Source: Sinorhizobium meliloti
Lineage (GTDB): Bacteria > Pseudomonadota > Alphaproteobacteria > Rhizobiales > Rhizobiaceae
Reading direction: 5' to 3'
NCBI RefSeq assembly: GCF_035610345.1
Contig: NZ_CP141212.1
Coordinates: 3,171,501-3,235,500 of the forward strand
DNA: 64,000 bases
Shown: piece after piece, positions 27,303 through 36,868 of the stretch
How the letters are laid out: each line of letters begins with the position of its first letter
Position numbering within the stretch: position 1 is the stretch's first letter
Translations under genes and position numbers: made by a program
The notes under the pieces: generated by a model
Told to the model about the DNA's origin: nothing
Database searches by the model: none
What the model saw: only the letters and a program-made list of their open reading frames with translations

Positions 27303-30300
27303 TCAATGAAAATTGCGCCCCTTCGGCATGACCTCCGCTACCTGGGCGGCCGCCTCGCCCTCCTGTGCTGCGCGAGCGGGCAGACCCAGGCGCAATTGCC
27401 GGAGTTTTTTCTTTTCGCGGGCGTCCGCGCTCGGCCGCAAGACCTCGTCCGCGCGGTCGTTGACGCCGAAACGCCGCGCCTCCCGGCGCAGCAGGCCAAG
27501 CATCGGCGTTATATCCTCCAGATGATCGGCGACCACGTGAATGACGCCGCTCTGGTTCTGCAAGCGGCCGCGGACTTTCACAAGCCGCGATCCCATGACC
27601 TGCCGCCGGTATTTCTGGAACGTCTTTTCCCAGACGATGATATTGGCGATGCCTGTTTCGTCCTCGATCGTCATGAAGATGACGCCATTGGCAGAGCCCG
27701 GCCGCTGCCTGACCAGTACAAGGCCCGCCACCGTCACCCATCTCCCCGTCGCGGTTGCCGCCAGATCCCGGCTGCGCAGGATACCCATTCGCGAAAAATC
27801 CTCCCGCATGAAGGACACGGGGTGCGCCTTCAGGGAGAGCGTCAGGGTGCGGTAGTCATGAATGACCTGTTCGCCTGCCGGCATTTCGGGAAGAGCGACC
27901 TTGGGCTCGATCTGCAGATCGTCGGAACCCGCCCCTTCGAAAAGCGGCAACCGCTCCACCGCCGACTGCTCGTCGAGCGCCTTTACCGCCCAAAGGGCCG
28001 CTCGCCGGTCGAGACCTACCGACCGGAAGGCATCGGCATCCGCAAGGCGCTCCAGAACGGCGCGGGAAAGCCCGGACCGAAGCCACAGGTCATGAACGGA
28101 GCGGTATCCCTCCCCCCGGCGCGCGACGAGCGCTTCCATATCCGTCTGCTTCAGGCCCTTGACCAACCGGAAGCCCAGCCGCACGGCCTTCCGGGTTTTG
28201 ATCACCTCCCGCATGCTGGCGTGGCGCGGGTGGACAGCATTCTTGTCGAAGGAACCCTCGCCTTCGAGCAGGGCGTCCCAATCCGAATGGTTGATGTCGA
28301 CCGGCAGCATTCTGACCCCGTGTTCGCGGGCATCGCGCACCAGTTGCGCCGGTGCATAGAAACCCATCGGCTGCGCGTTCAGGAGCGCGGCGCAGAAGAT
28401 GTCCGGATAATAGGTCTTGAGCCAGGCCGAGGCATAGACGAGAGAGGCGAAGGAGGCAGCATGGCTTTCGGGGAAGCCATATTCGCCGAATCCTTTGATC
28501 TGGTTGAAGCAGCGCTCGGCGAATTCCCTCTCGTAGTTATTCGCAACCATGCCCTCCACCATCTTCCGCTCGAAAGTGTGGATCGTTCCGGTCCGCTTGA
28601 AGGTGGCCATGGCGCGGCGCAGGCGGTCGGCCTCGCTGGGTGAAAAACCGGCGGCGGTGATGGCGATCTGCATCGCCTGTTCCTGGAACAGCGGCACGCC
28701 CAGCGTCCTTTCAAGAACCGCCTTCAATTCCGGGCTGGGATACACGACCGCCTCGCCCCTGCGCTGGGCTTCGCGCCGTTTCAGATAGGGATGCACCATA
28801 TTGCCCTGGATGGGACCGGGGCGAACGATCGCTACCTCGATCACCAGATCGTACATTTCGCGCGGCTGCAGGCGCGGCAGCATGCTCATCTGCGCCCGGC
28901 TTTCGATCTGGAAGACGCCGACCGTATCGGCGCGGCAGATCATGTCGTAAACCGCTTCGCGATGATCCTGGTAGATTTCGGCCAGCGTTATCGGCTTGCC
29001 GTAATGCGCCTCGAGCAGCTTGAAGCCCTTGGCAAGGCAGGTCAGCATGCCGAGCGCCAGCACGTCGACCTTCAGGATCTTCAGCTCGTCGAGATCGTCC
29101 TTGTCCCATTCGATCATGTAGCGGTCGGGCATGGCCGTGTTCATGATCGGCACGACCTCGTCGAGCCTGTCGCGGGTAATCACGAAGCCGCCCACATGCT
29201 GCGAGAGGTGGCGCGGAAAATTCATGAGCAGACTGGCATAGGCAAGCACGCGCCTGGTGAGAGGGTCCGCCGCATCGAGCCCCGCCCCTTTCGCCTGCTC
29301 CTCGGTGAAAGGCGAGGTGCCCCAGCCCCAGATCGAACTGACGAGAGCCGATTGAACGTCTTCCGAAAGGCCGAAGGCCTTGGCGACCTCGCGCCCGGCG
29401 GAGCGCGAGCGATAGCTGATCACCGCGGCGGTCAGGCCCGCATGCTCCTTGCCGTAAGTCCTGTAGATATACTGGATCACCTCTTCGCGCCGCTCGTGCT
29501 CGAAGTCGACATCGATATCGGGCGGCTCGTCGCGATCCTTCGACAGGAAACGGTCGAACAGCAGGGTGAATTTCTGCGGATCGACATCGGTGATGCCGAG
29601 GCAGAAGCAGACCGAGGAATTGGCCGCCGATCCCCGCCCCTGGCAGAGAATATTCACGCTGCGGGCAAATTTCACGAGCTTGTGGACGGTCAGGAAATAA
29701 GGCTCGTATTTCTTGTCGTGGATGAGTTCGAGCTCATAGTCTATCTGCCGCATCACCTTTTCCGGCACGCCTTCGCGATAGCGCTCGGCCGCACCTTCCG
29801 CGACGAGCCGCCGCAAGCTTTCGGCCGGCGTCTCGCCATCGGCGTTTTCATCCGGATATTGATGGCTGAGCTCGTCGAGGCTGAAGGTGAGCTCGCTGAA
29901 AAATTTCCGCGTATTGGCAAGCGCCTCGGGGTAGTCGCTGAAAAGCCTGGCCATTTCCCTTGGGCCCTTCAGGTGCCTTTCGGCATTCTTCTGCAGAAGG
30001 AAGCCGGCGCCGGCGATCGGCACATGCTCCCGGATGGCGGTGACGACATCCGCGAGCGGCCTGTAATGCGGATCGTGATAGAGCGCGTCATTGGTGGCGA
30101 GCAACCCGATGCCGGTCTTTCGGGCAACGGCTGCCAGGACGGCAAAATCATGCCGGTCGAAACCGTCATAATGCGGCGCCAGGCCGAGATAGAGCCGGTT
30201 GCCCGCATGCTCCTGCAATGTCCCGAGCAGCACCTCCAGGCTCTCCGCCTCCGGCCGTCCTTCGCTTTGCATGACGATCAGAAGAAGCTCCTCCTGCCAT

Positions 30301-30653
30301 TCGAGCAAGTCGGCGAGATGGAGCGTGCAGTCGCCCTTTTTCGAGCGCAGGTTCCCGGCGCTGAGCAGGCGGCAGAGATGCCCCCAGCCCCGCCTGTTTT
30401 TCGGATAGGCGAGAATGTCCGGCGTGCCGTCGGCAAAAACCAGGCGGGCGCCCGGCTGGAAGGGGTAGCCCTCCACCTTCGCCTTGGCATGGGCCCTGAC
30501 GACGCCGGCGACGCTGTTGCGGTCGGCAATGCCGAGACCGGCAAGCCCCGCCTTCTTGGCGAAGACGACCATCTCTTCGGCCGGCGCCGCCCCTTCGAGG
30601 AAGGAGAAATTCGTGCGCGCACCGAGCTCGCAGAAGACAGTATCCGCGCTCAT
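27303..30653 (-). CDS. dnaE2: Error-prone DNA polymerase DnaE2/ImuC
   Basis: A 1116-residue C-family DNA polymerase used for SOS mutagenesis and lesion bypass. The PHP domain starts [20 protein letters not shown], and the catalytic aspartates are in [20 protein letters not shown] (split motif PDIDVDF). The C-terminal OB-fold region contains [20 protein letters not shown]. Length is standard for DnaE2 and shorter than DnaE1. Start ATG 30653 overlaps the stop of imuB as ATGA. It is the third gene of the LexA-controlled imuA-imuB-dnaE2 cassette. Confidence 0.97.
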   Translation of the reverse strand: MSADTVFCELGARTNFSFLEGAAPAEEMVVFAKKAGLAGLGIADRNSVAGVVRAHAKAKVEGYPFQPGARLVFADGTPDILAYPKNRRGWGHLCRLLSAGNLRSKKGDCTLHLADLLEWQEELLLIVMQSEGRPEAESLEVLLGTLQEHAGNRLYLGLAPHYDGFDRHDFAVLAAVARKTGIGLLATNDALYHDPHYRPLADVVTAIREHVPIAGAGFLLQKNAERHLKGPREMARLFSDYPEALANTRKFFSELTFSLDELSHQYPDENADGETPAESLRRLVAEGAAERYREGVPEKVMRQIDYELELIHDKKYEPYFLTVHKLVKFARSVNILCQGRGSAANSSVCFCLGITDVDPQKFTLLFDRFLSKDRDEPPDIDVDFEHERREEVIQYIYRTYGKEHAGLTAAVISYRSRSAGREVAKAFGLSEDVQSALVSSIWGWGTSPFTEEQAKGAGLDAADPLTRRVLAYASLLMNFPRHLSQHVGGFVITRDRLDEVVPIMNTAMPDRYMIEWDKDDLDELKILKVDVLALGMLTCLAKGFKLLEAHYGKPITLAEIYQDHREAVYDMICRADTVGVFQIESRAQMSMLPRLQPREMYDLVIEVAIVRPGPIQGNMVHPYLKRREAQRRGEAVVYPSPELKAVLERTLGVPLFQEQAMQIAITAAGFSPSEADRLRRAMATFKRTGTIHTFERKMVEGMVANNYEREFAERCFNQIKGFGEYGFPESHAASFASLVYASAWLKTYYPDIFCAALLNAQPMGFYAPAQLVRDAREHGVRMLPVDINHSDWDALLEGEGSFDKNAVHPRHASMREVIKTRKAVRLGFRLVKGLKQTDMEALVARRGEGYRSVHDLWLRSGLSRAVLERLADADAFRSVGLDRRAALWAVKALDEQSAVERLPLFEGAGSDDLQIEPKVALPEMPAGEQVIHDYRTLTLSLKAHPVSFMREDFSRMGILRSRDLAATATGRWVTVAGLVLVRQRPGSANGVIFMTIEDETGIANIIVWEKTFQKYRRQVMGSRLVKVRGRLQNQSGVIHVVADHLEDITPMLGLLRREARRFGVNDRADEVLRPSADAREKKKLRQLRLGLPARAAQEGEAAAQVAEVMPKGRNFH

Positions 30654-32206
30654 GCGAAAACTCCGTGCATGAACCAGCGGGGTGAGGCGGTCTCCCTTCC
30701 GTAAAGGCCTTCGCGAAACAGCCAGAAGCGGCGGCCCTCCTGATCCTCTATCCGGAAATAATCGCGCGTCGGATGATTCTCCCCGTCGATCCACCATTCG
30801 GCGGCGATGCGCTCCGGCCCCTCGGCACGGGCGACGCGGTAGCGGGTCTTGCGCCAGTTGAAGCTTCGCGGGGCGCCCTCGGGCACTTCCGCCGTCGCCT
30901 CCACCGGTTCGGGATGCGCGAAAATCCGAAGCGGACGGTTTTCGGGGAAAGCCTTCTCTTCAGGGGCAGGCGGTCTCAGGACCGCCGCCACGTCCGTCAC
31001 GGCGGCAAATCCGCCCGCCCGTTCCGGCAGATGGCTTTCGGCAAGGGTCGCCTGCATCAGACACCCGGGCCCGAAACGGGCGGAGACCTTGTCGACGAAG
31101 GCCGCGAGCGGCTGGCTTTCGTCGGGGGCGCCGGAAAAATCCTGCTGCGCCGGATCGAGCCTTTCGCTTCCGAGGACCGAAAGCCGGACGATTTCGAAAC
31201 CATATCCGGCATCGAGATCGTCATGAACCGCCTGCAGCCGCTCGCGAAAGAGGGCGGCTATGCGGGCGGCATCGTTCAAGGGCACGGCCGCATGGGCTCG
31301 GACGCGGAATACCCGGCCGTCGACGCGGAACAGGAGGAGCTCGAAGAGCCGCCCGCCTTCGCCATGCCGCTCAAGCGAGGAGCGGACATCCCTGGCGAGG
31401 TGACGGGTCAGTTCGAGAATGTATTCCTCGTCCTGCACCGGCTCGGCGAGCCGGCGCTCGGCGGAGAAGCTCGGCACGGGCAGCCGGGGTGAAAGCGGCT
31501 CGTCCTCGAAGCCTCTCGCCTGATCGAGTCTGAGGAGAAGGGAGGAGCCGAAGCGGCGGGCGAGCGGCGCCCGCGGCGCTTCGAGAAGATCGCCGATCTG
31601 TTTCAGCCCGACCCGTTCGAGTGCGGCCGCGGTGTCCGCCGGCAGTCGCAGCGCGGCGACCGGCAAGGGTGCAAGCACCGGGTCCCCGTCCTCGGGCGCA
31701 ATGACGTCGGCATCGCCGTAACGGGCGACAGCCCAGGAAAGCCCGGCTGCGGAGGAGACGGTCGCCCGCGCCTCGACGCCGAGAGAGAAAAGACGCGACA
31801 GGACATCGCTGACGAGCGCCTTCTCGCCGCCTTGAAGATGGGCGCAGCCGGTGATGTCGAGAAACAGGCCATCCGTGCCGTCGAGTGCCACGAGCGGCGT
31901 ATAGCGGTCGCACCAGTCGGCAAGTGCCTCCAGAAAGGCCTGGTCGGCGGCCGGATCGGCGGCAATCACGTCGAGCGAGGGACACATGGCGCGGGCTTCC
32001 GCCGCCCCCTGGCCGCGCTTCAGGCCGATACGCTCTGCAAAAGTATCGAGCGCAACGAGCCGCATGGCATTGTCGATCTTGGCGGCGAAGACGACGGGCG
32101 GATGGTCAGGACGCCCGCGCGAAAGCCAGGAGGCGCCCCATCGGTTGCGCGCGACGCGATCGGCCGGCAGATGCGGAAAGTGGATCGACAGGATCCGTTG
32201 GCTCAT
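30650..32206 (-). CDS. imuB: ImuB, Y-family-like mutasome subunit
   Basis: A 518-residue catalytically inactive relative of Y-family polymerases that links ImuA, DnaE2 and the beta clamp. It begins [20 protein letters not shown], where the DxD of active Y polymerases is missing, and keeps [20 protein letters not shown], whose acidic residues are displaced relative to active enzymes. The C-terminal region binds partners. ATG 32206 is chosen by homology; upstream in-frame ATGs at 32239 and 32263 exist. It overlaps imuA by about 100 bp and dnaE2 by 4 bp. Confidence 0.94.
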   Translation of the reverse strand: MSQRILSIHFPHLPADRVARNRWGASWLSRGRPDHPPVVFAAKIDNAMRLVALDTFAERIGLKRGQGAAEARAMCPSLDVIAADPAADQAFLEALADWCDRYTPLVALDGTDGLFLDITGCAHLQGGEKALVSDVLSRLFSLGVEARATVSSAAGLSWAVARYGDADVIAPEDGDPVLAPLPVAALRLPADTAAALERVGLKQIGDLLEAPRAPLARRFGSSLLLRLDQARGFEDEPLSPRLPVPSFSAERRLAEPVQDEEYILELTRHLARDVRSSLERHGEGGRLFELLLFRVDGRVFRVRAHAAVPLNDAARIAALFRERLQAVHDDLDAGYGFEIVRLSVLGSERLDPAQQDFSGAPDESQPLAAFVDKVSARFGPGCLMQATLAESHLPERAGGFAAVTDVAAVLRPPAPEEKAFPENRPLRIFAHPEPVEATAEVPEGAPRSFNWRKTRYRVARAEGPERIAAEWWIDGENHPTRDYFRIEDQEGRRFWLFREGLYGRETASPRWFMHGVFA

Positions 32207-33059
32207 CGTTTGTCTGAAGAGCGGCGCTCCGGCGTTCATCGAGTGAGTAGAAGCGGCGGTCATGGGCGTTCCATTCGAGAAAGATGTCGTCAGAGGCTTG
32301 GCGCCTGCTTTTTTCGACAAGGAGGTGAAAGGCGGAATGGCCGATGCTGCCGCAAAGCACCGAACCATCGGGAAGAGGACGTTCGCCGGCCGGTGCCGGC
32401 TTGACCTGGATCCGGAAGAAGGCGCTGCTCGCCTCCTCCTCGCCCGCCTGACGCAAGACGAGAAGAGGCACGCCGCCCGCCCGGGCTCTCACATGCAGAC
32501 GCCGGCTCTCGCTCAGGGCGAGACAGGCAGGGTTGCCGCGGATTTCCAGAACGACCACGGCGAAGACCGGTACCGAAAGCGCCGTTTCGGCGATCCACAG
32601 CGCATCCTTCACCGTGCGTGCCGAAACGAAGAGGAAGCGCTCGGCGTCGAGTCCATAGGCCTTGAGGCCCGGCGCATAAGGCTGACCCGCCTCACAGGCA
32701 GCAAGCGTCTGGCTGATCCAAAGGACCGGGGCCAGACGGCCATTCTCCTTCTTCTGCCGCTGATAGAGCACCGCAAGCGCCGCCACGAAGCCGGCGGCCG
32801 CGCCCGCATCCCGGGTCTCGGCATTGCGGACTTCCATCATGCCCTCGAGCGGCAACCCGCCCTGGAGGGTCTCATCGAATTGCGGGACGCCGAGCGGCAG
32901 GACCTTGCGGCGGGGCGCCTCCTCCTTGTCGCGGCGAAAGCCGGCGGGATCGGCCGCCTTGGCCGACCGGACGCATCCCGGCACCCCGCGATCTTCAATC
33001 CGCGCAATGGTCTCGCGAAGGGAAAGAACGGTTTGCCGTTGCACGGCGTTTCCGGCCAT
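32106..33059 (-). CDS. imuA: ImuA, RecA-like SOS mutagenesis protein
   Basis: A 317-residue protein with a weak RecA/SulA-like fold that assists ImuB and DnaE2. It reads VLSLRETIARIEDRG near the start, then a degenerate ATPase region (GVPQFDETLQGGLPLEGMME) without a true Walker A. ATG 33059 has GGAG nine bases upstream; the ATG at 33086 lies inside the LexA box, so it is unlikely. Its last 33 codons overlap the start of imuB in another frame. Confidence 0.9.
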   Translation of the reverse strand: MAGNAVQRQTVLSLRETIARIEDRGVPGCVRSAKAADPAGFRRDKEEAPRRKVLPLGVPQFDETLQGGLPLEGMMEVRNAETRDAGAAAGFVAALAVLYQRQKKENGRLAPVLWISQTLAACEAGQPYAPGLKAYGLDAERFLFVSARTVKDALWIAETALSVPVFAVVVLEIRGNPACLALSESRRLHVRARAGGVPLLVLRQAGEEEASSAFFRIQVKPAPAGERPLPDGSVLCGSIGHSAFHLLVEKSRRQASDDIFLEWNAHDRRFYSLDERRSAALQTNDEPTDPVDPLSASAGRSRRAQPMGRLLAFARAS

Positions 33060-33080
33060 GACGGTCAGCTCCATCTGCAT

Positions 33081-33095
33081 GTTCATGTTATGTTC
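33081..33095. promoter_or_regulatory. LexA (SOS) box of imuA-imuB-dnaE2
   Basis: GTTCATGTTATGTTC is a perfect GTTC-N7-GTTC direct repeat, the alphaproteobacterial LexA operator. It sits 22 bp upstream of the chosen imuA start, where bound LexA would block transcription of the cassette until DNA damage. Confidence 0.88.
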
Positions 33096-33228
33096 TTATG
33101 GATTCCAGAGCTGCCCTCAAGAGTCAACAACCAATATTGAGAATATATTCCTCCTTCTTTCCGGGGTAGAATTCATCACTCGAAAAACAAAGGCAAAATC
33201 GCTATATGAGGGGCAACAAGGAGTGCCC

Positions 33229-33663
33229 ATGGCCCGCATTGACCAAACCGACGATTGGCGGGAACGCCACGCACCGTCGCTTACCGTATTCGAACAGCTC
33301 GCGTTTGAAGCCTACAGCCATCTGCCTGAGGAATTCCGCAAGCTGACGACGGATCTCACGATCGAAATCGCCGACTTTCCAAGCGACGATGTCTTCGAAG
33401 ACATGGCGCTCGAAACGCCGTTCGACCTGCTGGGCCTGTTCGAAGGCCGCGGCCTCGGCGAACGCTTCACCATGGAAACCGGGGAGTTCCCGAACCGCAT
33501 CACCCTTTACCGCCGCCCGATCATCGATTACTGGGCCGAAAACGAGGAAACGCTCGGCGATATCATCACCCATGTGCTGATCCACGAGATCGGCCACCAT
33601 TTCGGCCTGTCGGACGACGATATGGAGCGGATCGAGGAAAGCGTGGAACACGTGGGCGGCTGA
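33229..33663 (+). CDS. Metallopeptidase family protein (minimal zincin)
   Basis: A 144-residue protein of the metallopeptidase family (DUF1025-like) seen across actinobacteria and alphaproteobacteria. The zinc-binding motif is HEIGHHFGLSDDDMERIEE, an HExxH followed by Asp, near the C-terminus. It is preceded by RITLYRRPIIDYW and by a cluster of acidic residues. It is probably a cytoplasmic minimal zincin; no substrate is known. AAGGAGTG precedes the ATG at 33229. It stands alone between the imu cassette and repeat copies. Confidence 0.88.
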   Translation: MARIDQTDDWRERHAPSLTVFEQLAFEAYSHLPEEFRKLTTDLTIEIADFPSDDVFEDMALETPFDLLGLFEGRGLGERFTMETGEFPNRITLYRRPIIDYWAENEETLGDIITHVLIHEIGHHFGLSDDDMERIEESVEHVGG

Positions 33664-33835
33664 GGCCTGCCGAGATTCGGGATACCCGCCGCCGCTTGTT
33701 TAATCTCCTCCTTCCTGTGCTTGTCACAGGAATCCAGCCAGACCAAGTCCTTGGGCTGAAAGAACGCTTCCCGCGCCGCAGACGCGGCGCTGCTGGATCC
33801 CTGTGACGAGCACAGGGATGAGGGTAGAGAGAGGT
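33664..33835 (-). repeat. Rhizobial intergenic mosaic element (RIME-like), copy 6
   Basis: It starts immediately at the stop codon of the zincin gene with GGCCTGCCGAGATTCGGG and the CCGCCGCTTGTTTAATC module, then both hairpins and the CCGCGCCGCAGACGCGGCGC palindrome. The distal GATTGCAGTCC module is replaced by unrelated sequence. Confidence 0.78.
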
Positions 33836-33924
33836 GCGATGCCTCGGCGCGTTTCATTGCGTCACAGGTTGAACATTCCCTCGCATATTCCCAAGCGCAA
33901 GTTGTAGGAGCCGCACATCCCCGG

Positions 33925-34060
33925 TCCCTCATTCCTGTGCTCGTCACAGGAATCCAGCCAGACCAAGTCCTTGGGCTGAAAGAACGCTTCCCGCGCCGCA
34001 GACGCGGCGCTGCTCTCATCCCTGTGACGAGCACAGGGATGAGGGGAGGAGAGGTTGCAG
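33925..34060 (-). repeat. Rhizobial intergenic mosaic element (RIME-like), copy 7, lacking one end module
   Basis: Contains the hairpin ATTCCTGTGCTCGTCACAGG, CAAGTCCTTGGGCTGAAAG, the GC-rich palindrome and the second hairpin ATCCCTGTGACGAGCACAGG, then GAGAGGTTGCAGTCC ending at the stop of the DUF1737 gene. The GCCGCTTGTTT end module is absent. Between copies 6 and 7 lie about 90 bp with no recognisable feature. Confidence 0.78.
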
Positions 34061-34063
34061 TCC

Positions 34064-34270
34064 CTACTGCTCCGACAGCTTCATGTCGGGATGATAATCC
34101 TTCCCCTCCACTTCCTTCACCACCGCCTGTCCGCATTGCATATGCTGGGTGTCGGCATTGAAGGCGTAGGTCGGCGGACCGTGCAGCGTCCACCCCTGGT
34201 TCAATGCCGCCGTCACCTTGTGGCAGAAGGAGGCATCGTCGGGGCCGGTGAGAAAGCGATAAAGTTTCAA
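34064..34270 (-). CDS. DUF1737 domain-containing small protein
   Basis: A 68-residue protein: MKLYRFLTGPDDASFCHKVT, then ALNQGWTLHGPPTYAFNADT, the pattern of DUF1737, a small domain of unknown function in proteobacteria. The ATG overlaps the stop of the upstream CoA lyase as ATGA, so it is translationally coupled to it. Its stop abuts a mosaic repeat. Confidence 0.85.
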   Translation of the reverse strand: MKLYRFLTGPDDASFCHKVTAALNQGWTLHGPPTYAFNADTQHMQCGQAVVKEVEGKDYHPDMKLSEQ

Positions 34271-35169
34271 GAGTTTGCCTTTCGTTTTTCGATGATGTCC
34301 GCCTTGGCGGCGATCCTCATCGCCTGTTCGAGATGGAGGCGCTCGACCATCCGCCCATGAAGGTTGATGACGCCCTTTCCGGCATTGTCCGGCAAGGCAA
34401 AGGCCTCGATGATCGCGCGCGCCTCCTCGACCGCAGCCTCGTCCAGGCCGAAATGCCGATTGGCCGCATCGATCTGCGCCGGATGGATCAGCATCTTGCC
34501 GTCATAACCCATGTCGCGCCCTTGCCGGCACTCCGCCTCGAAGCCTTCCGGATCGCGGAAATCGTTGAAGACCGCGTCGATGACGTCGAGCCCGCTGCCG
34601 CGCGCGGCAAGAAGAATCTGCATCAGCCACGGAACGAGATAGGTCCGGCCCGGAAAGGCGGGCACGCCCGTCTCCTTGCGAAGATCGTTCAGCCCGACGA
34701 CGAAGCAGTCCAGCCGGCCGCCGGAGGTGCGGCCGGTCTCGGCGATCGCCGGCCCGTTCACGACCCCGCGCGGCGTCTCGATCATCGCCCAGAGCCTCAG
34801 CTCATCCGGCGCGTCCCTTTCCGCAAGCCAATCGAGCGCGCCCTGAATATCGGCGGGGCTTTCGACCTTGGGCAGGAGGATAGCATCGGGCCGCGCGGCA
34901 AGAGCCGCTGCGAGATCGGCCTCGCCGAAGCCGGAGCCCGCCGCATTGACGCGGATGACCGTTTCGCCCTGCGGCCGGTTGCCGGCAAGATGCCGGACGA
35001 GCGCATCGCGCGCCGCAGCCTTGCGGTCCGGCAAGACGGAATCCTCGAGGTCGAAGATCACGGCGTCCGCAGCCAATTCACGAGCCTTGGCGAGCGCGCG
35101 CTGATTGTCGGCCGGAACCGAAAGCACCGAGCGGCGCAGCCGCACGGGATGGTGGTCGATCGCTCTCAT
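34267..35169 (-). CDS. HpcH/HpaI aldolase / citrate lyase beta-like CoA ester lyase
   Basis: A 300-residue TIM-barrel CoA ester lyase of the CitE/malyl-CoA lyase family. Visible family motifs are LRRSVLSVPADNQRALAKA, IFDLEDSVLPDRK with the Glu-Asp metal ligands, ILLPKVESPADI and MIETPRGVVNG, followed by GYDGKMLIHPAQI. It would cleave or form a 3-hydroxyacyl-CoA such as malyl- or citramalyl-CoA; without alpha/gamma citrate lyase subunits nearby it is not a citrate lyase. The start could be 35169 or 35184. It is coupled to the DUF1737 gene. Confidence 0.88.
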   Translation of the reverse strand: MRAIDHHPVRLRRSVLSVPADNQRALAKARELAADAVIFDLEDSVLPDRKAAARDALVRHLAGNRPQGETVIRVNAAGSGFGEADLAAALAARPDAILLPKVESPADIQGALDWLAERDAPDELRLWAMIETPRGVVNGPAIAETGRTSGGRLDCFVVGLNDLRKETGVPAFPGRTYLVPWLMQILLAARGSGLDVIDAVFNDFRDPEGFEAECRQGRDMGYDGKMLIHPAQIDAANRHFGLDEAAVEEARAIIEAFALPDNAGKGVINLHGRMVERLHLEQAMRIAAKADIIEKRKANS

Positions 35170-35290
35170 GCCGTTCCCTGTCATGCCGTTCGTTGTGCCT
35201 GCCTTTCAACCTTTGCGCAAGACGAGACGGGCGGCCCCTCTTGCAAGCGGCGTGGCCAGCACCCACATGCCGAGCAGAAAGGTGACAATC

Positions 35291-35542
35291 ATGCAAAGCA
35301 TCCGCTCTGTTCTCTTCACGGCCGCCGCCATCACCATCACGCTGGTGGCCTTCGTGTTCACCGCCTCGCTCGCCCTGGCGCTCGCTGGGATCGCCGCCAT
35401 TATTGCCGTCGGCAGCGCGATCGCCGCCAAGCTCAACGGACGGCCCGTGCATGTTCGAGCGGGGGCACGCGCCAATCCGGGAAGCACTCAGCGCGAGATG
35501 CGGGTGTGGAACGACGGGCGCGGGACGATCATCGATCTTTAG
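35291..35542 (+). CDS. Small membrane protein, hypothetical
   Basis: An 83-residue protein with two adjacent hydrophobic stretches (MQSIRSVLFTAAAITITLVA followed by FVFTASLALALAGIAAIIAV), then a basic soluble tail ending MRVWNDGRGTIIDL. GAAAGGTGAC precedes the ATG. A short-tailed membrane hairpin is likely. No family is recognised beyond similarity in layout to rhizobial hypothetical proteins. Confidence 0.65.
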   Translation: MQSIRSVLFTAAAITITLVAFVFTASLALALAGIAAIIAVGSAIAAKLNGRPVHVRAGARANPGSTQREMRVWNDGRGTIIDL

Positions 35543-35675
35543 AATCGGATTGCCGGAAGCGGGAGAAGCGGTTTCCGCCCGCATCCCGCTTCATGAAAGC
35601 AGATTCTCCTTCATTTCGGCGCAAAACTGATCTAAACGCTTCTCGAACATTTCCGCTGAAATCGAAGGCCAAGTC

Positions 35676-36281
35676 ATGGACAAGTTCGTCAAGCTCACCG
35701 GCGTTGCCGCTCCCCTGCCCGTCGTCAACATCGACACGGACATGATCATTCCGAAGGATTACCTGAAGACGATCAAGCGCACCGGTCTCGGCACCGGGCT
35801 TTTCGCCGAGGCGCGCTACAACGAGGACGGCACCCCCAACCCGGACTTCGTCCTCAACAAGCCTGCCTATCAGAACGCCAAGATTCTCGTCGCCGGCGAC
35901 AATTTCGGCTGCGGCTCCTCGCGCGAGCATGCACCTTGGGCGCTCCTCGATTTCGGCATCCGCTGCGTCATCTCGACCTCCTTCGCCGACATCTTCTACA
36001 ACAACTGTTTCAAGAACGGCATCCTGCCCATCGTCGTTAGCCAGGAAGACCTCGACAAGCTGATGGATGACGCCAGCCGCGGCTCCAATGCCATTCTCAC
36101 GGTCGATCTCGAAGCGCAGGAGATCACCGGTCCGGACGGCGGCTCGATCAAGTTCGAGGTCGATGCCTTCAAGCGCCACTGCCTGCTGAACGGCCTCGAC
36201 GATATCGGCCTCACGCTCGAAAAAGGCCGCTCCATCGACAATTACGAGAAGGCGACCGCCGCTTCCCGCCCCTGGGCATGA
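35676..36281 (+). CDS. leuD: 3-isopropylmalate dehydratase small subunit
   Basis: The small (swivel) subunit of the aconitase-type leucine biosynthesis enzyme that isomerises 2- to 3-isopropylmalate together with LeuC. The 201-residue protein reads [20 protein letters not shown] at the start, then the signature [18 protein letters not shown]. The 4Fe-4S cluster is carried by LeuC, which is not in this window. AAGG precedes the ATG. Its stop overlaps the start of the RidA gene (ATGA). Confidence 0.97.
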   Translation: MDKFVKLTGVAAPLPVVNIDTDMIIPKDYLKTIKRTGLGTGLFAEARYNEDGTPNPDFVLNKPAYQNAKILVAGDNFGCGSSREHAPWALLDFGIRCVISTSFADIFYNNCFKNGILPIVVSQEDLDKLMDDASRGSNAILTVDLEAQEITGPDGGSIKFEVDAFKRHCLLNGLDDIGLTLEKGRSIDNYEKATAASRPWA

Positions 36282-36670
36282 GCTGTCGGATGACGCGCAA
36301 GCTCATCTCGTCCGGTTCGCCCTTCGAAAAGACGGCAGGTTATTCGCGTGCCGTCGCGAAGGGCGACTGGTGCTTCGTCTCCGGCACGACCGGCTACGAC
36401 TACGCCACCATGACCATGCCGGAAACGGTGGAGGAACAGGCCCGCAACTGCCTGAAGACGATCGAAGGCGCCCTGAAGGAAGCCGGCTTCTCGCTGTCGG
36501 ACGTCGTTCGCAACCACTACTACGTCACCGATGCCAGCTTTGCCGACCGCGTATTCCCGATCTTCGGCGAGACCTTCGGCGAGATCCGCCCGGCCGCGAC
36601 GATGATCGTCTGCGACCTCATCCGCCCGGAAATGCTGATCGAGATCGAGGTTACGGCATTTCGGGGATAG
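36278..36670 (+). CDS. RidA family protein
   Basis: A 130-residue YjgF/YER057c/UK114 protein, probably trimeric. The segments [20 protein letters not shown] and [20 protein letters not shown], with the C-terminal [21 protein letters not shown], define the family. The conserved Arg that binds the carboxylate of 2-aminoacrylate in RidA is replaced by a CDLI context, so it may belong to a Rid subgroup without imine deaminase activity. It is coupled to leuD. Confidence 0.88.
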   Translation: MSCRMTRKLISSGSPFEKTAGYSRAVAKGDWCFVSGTTGYDYATMTMPETVEEQARNCLKTIEGALKEAGFSLSDVVRNHYYVTDASFADRVFPIFGETFGEIRPAATMIVCDLIRPEMLIEIEVTAFRG

Positions 36671-36734
36671 GGCCGCCCCGACGCCGGCGAATCCTTTTTC
36701 ATTGACCGCGCGGCCCTCCTCGCGCTATCTACGA

Positions 36735-36790
36735 TCCGTGGTGATTTGGCCGGCCGGCTTGCAGCCACGTTAAAGAAGTCGCTAAAGGGC
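36735..36790 (+). ncRNA. SAM-II riboswitch upstream of metA
   Basis: The sequence has the SAM-II pseudoknot signature: stem CGTGG (36738-36742 region) with CCACG (36764-36768), the GATTTGG loop, CTTGCAGCC, then TTAAAGAAGTCGCTAAAGG. These conserved positions match the class defined on alphaproteobacterial metA leaders. S-adenosylmethionine binding would repress metA. It lies 80 bp before the metA ATG. Confidence 0.92.
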
Positions 36791-36815
36791 CGAGGGAACA
36801 ATGGATTTCCGAGGA

Positions 36816-36848
36816 CCGGTCGCGATCGTTTCGCCGCCGGTTTTTTTG
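36816..36848 (+). terminator. Intrinsic terminator between SAM-II riboswitch and metA
   Basis: CCGGTCGCGA and TCGCCGCCGG form a stem with one mismatch and one G-T pair around a TCGTT loop, followed by seven Ts (36841-36847). It sits directly upstream of the metA ribosome binding region, so the riboswitch could act by attenuation as well as by masking translation. Confidence 0.65.
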
Positions 36849-36868
36849 TATTGATCGAGTGGACGCCC

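Noticed and set aside
28791..30704. 637-codon plus-strand ORF opposite dnaE2
   Set aside because: Shadow of the DnaE2 gene; its residues follow the complementary codon bias and no domain is visible.
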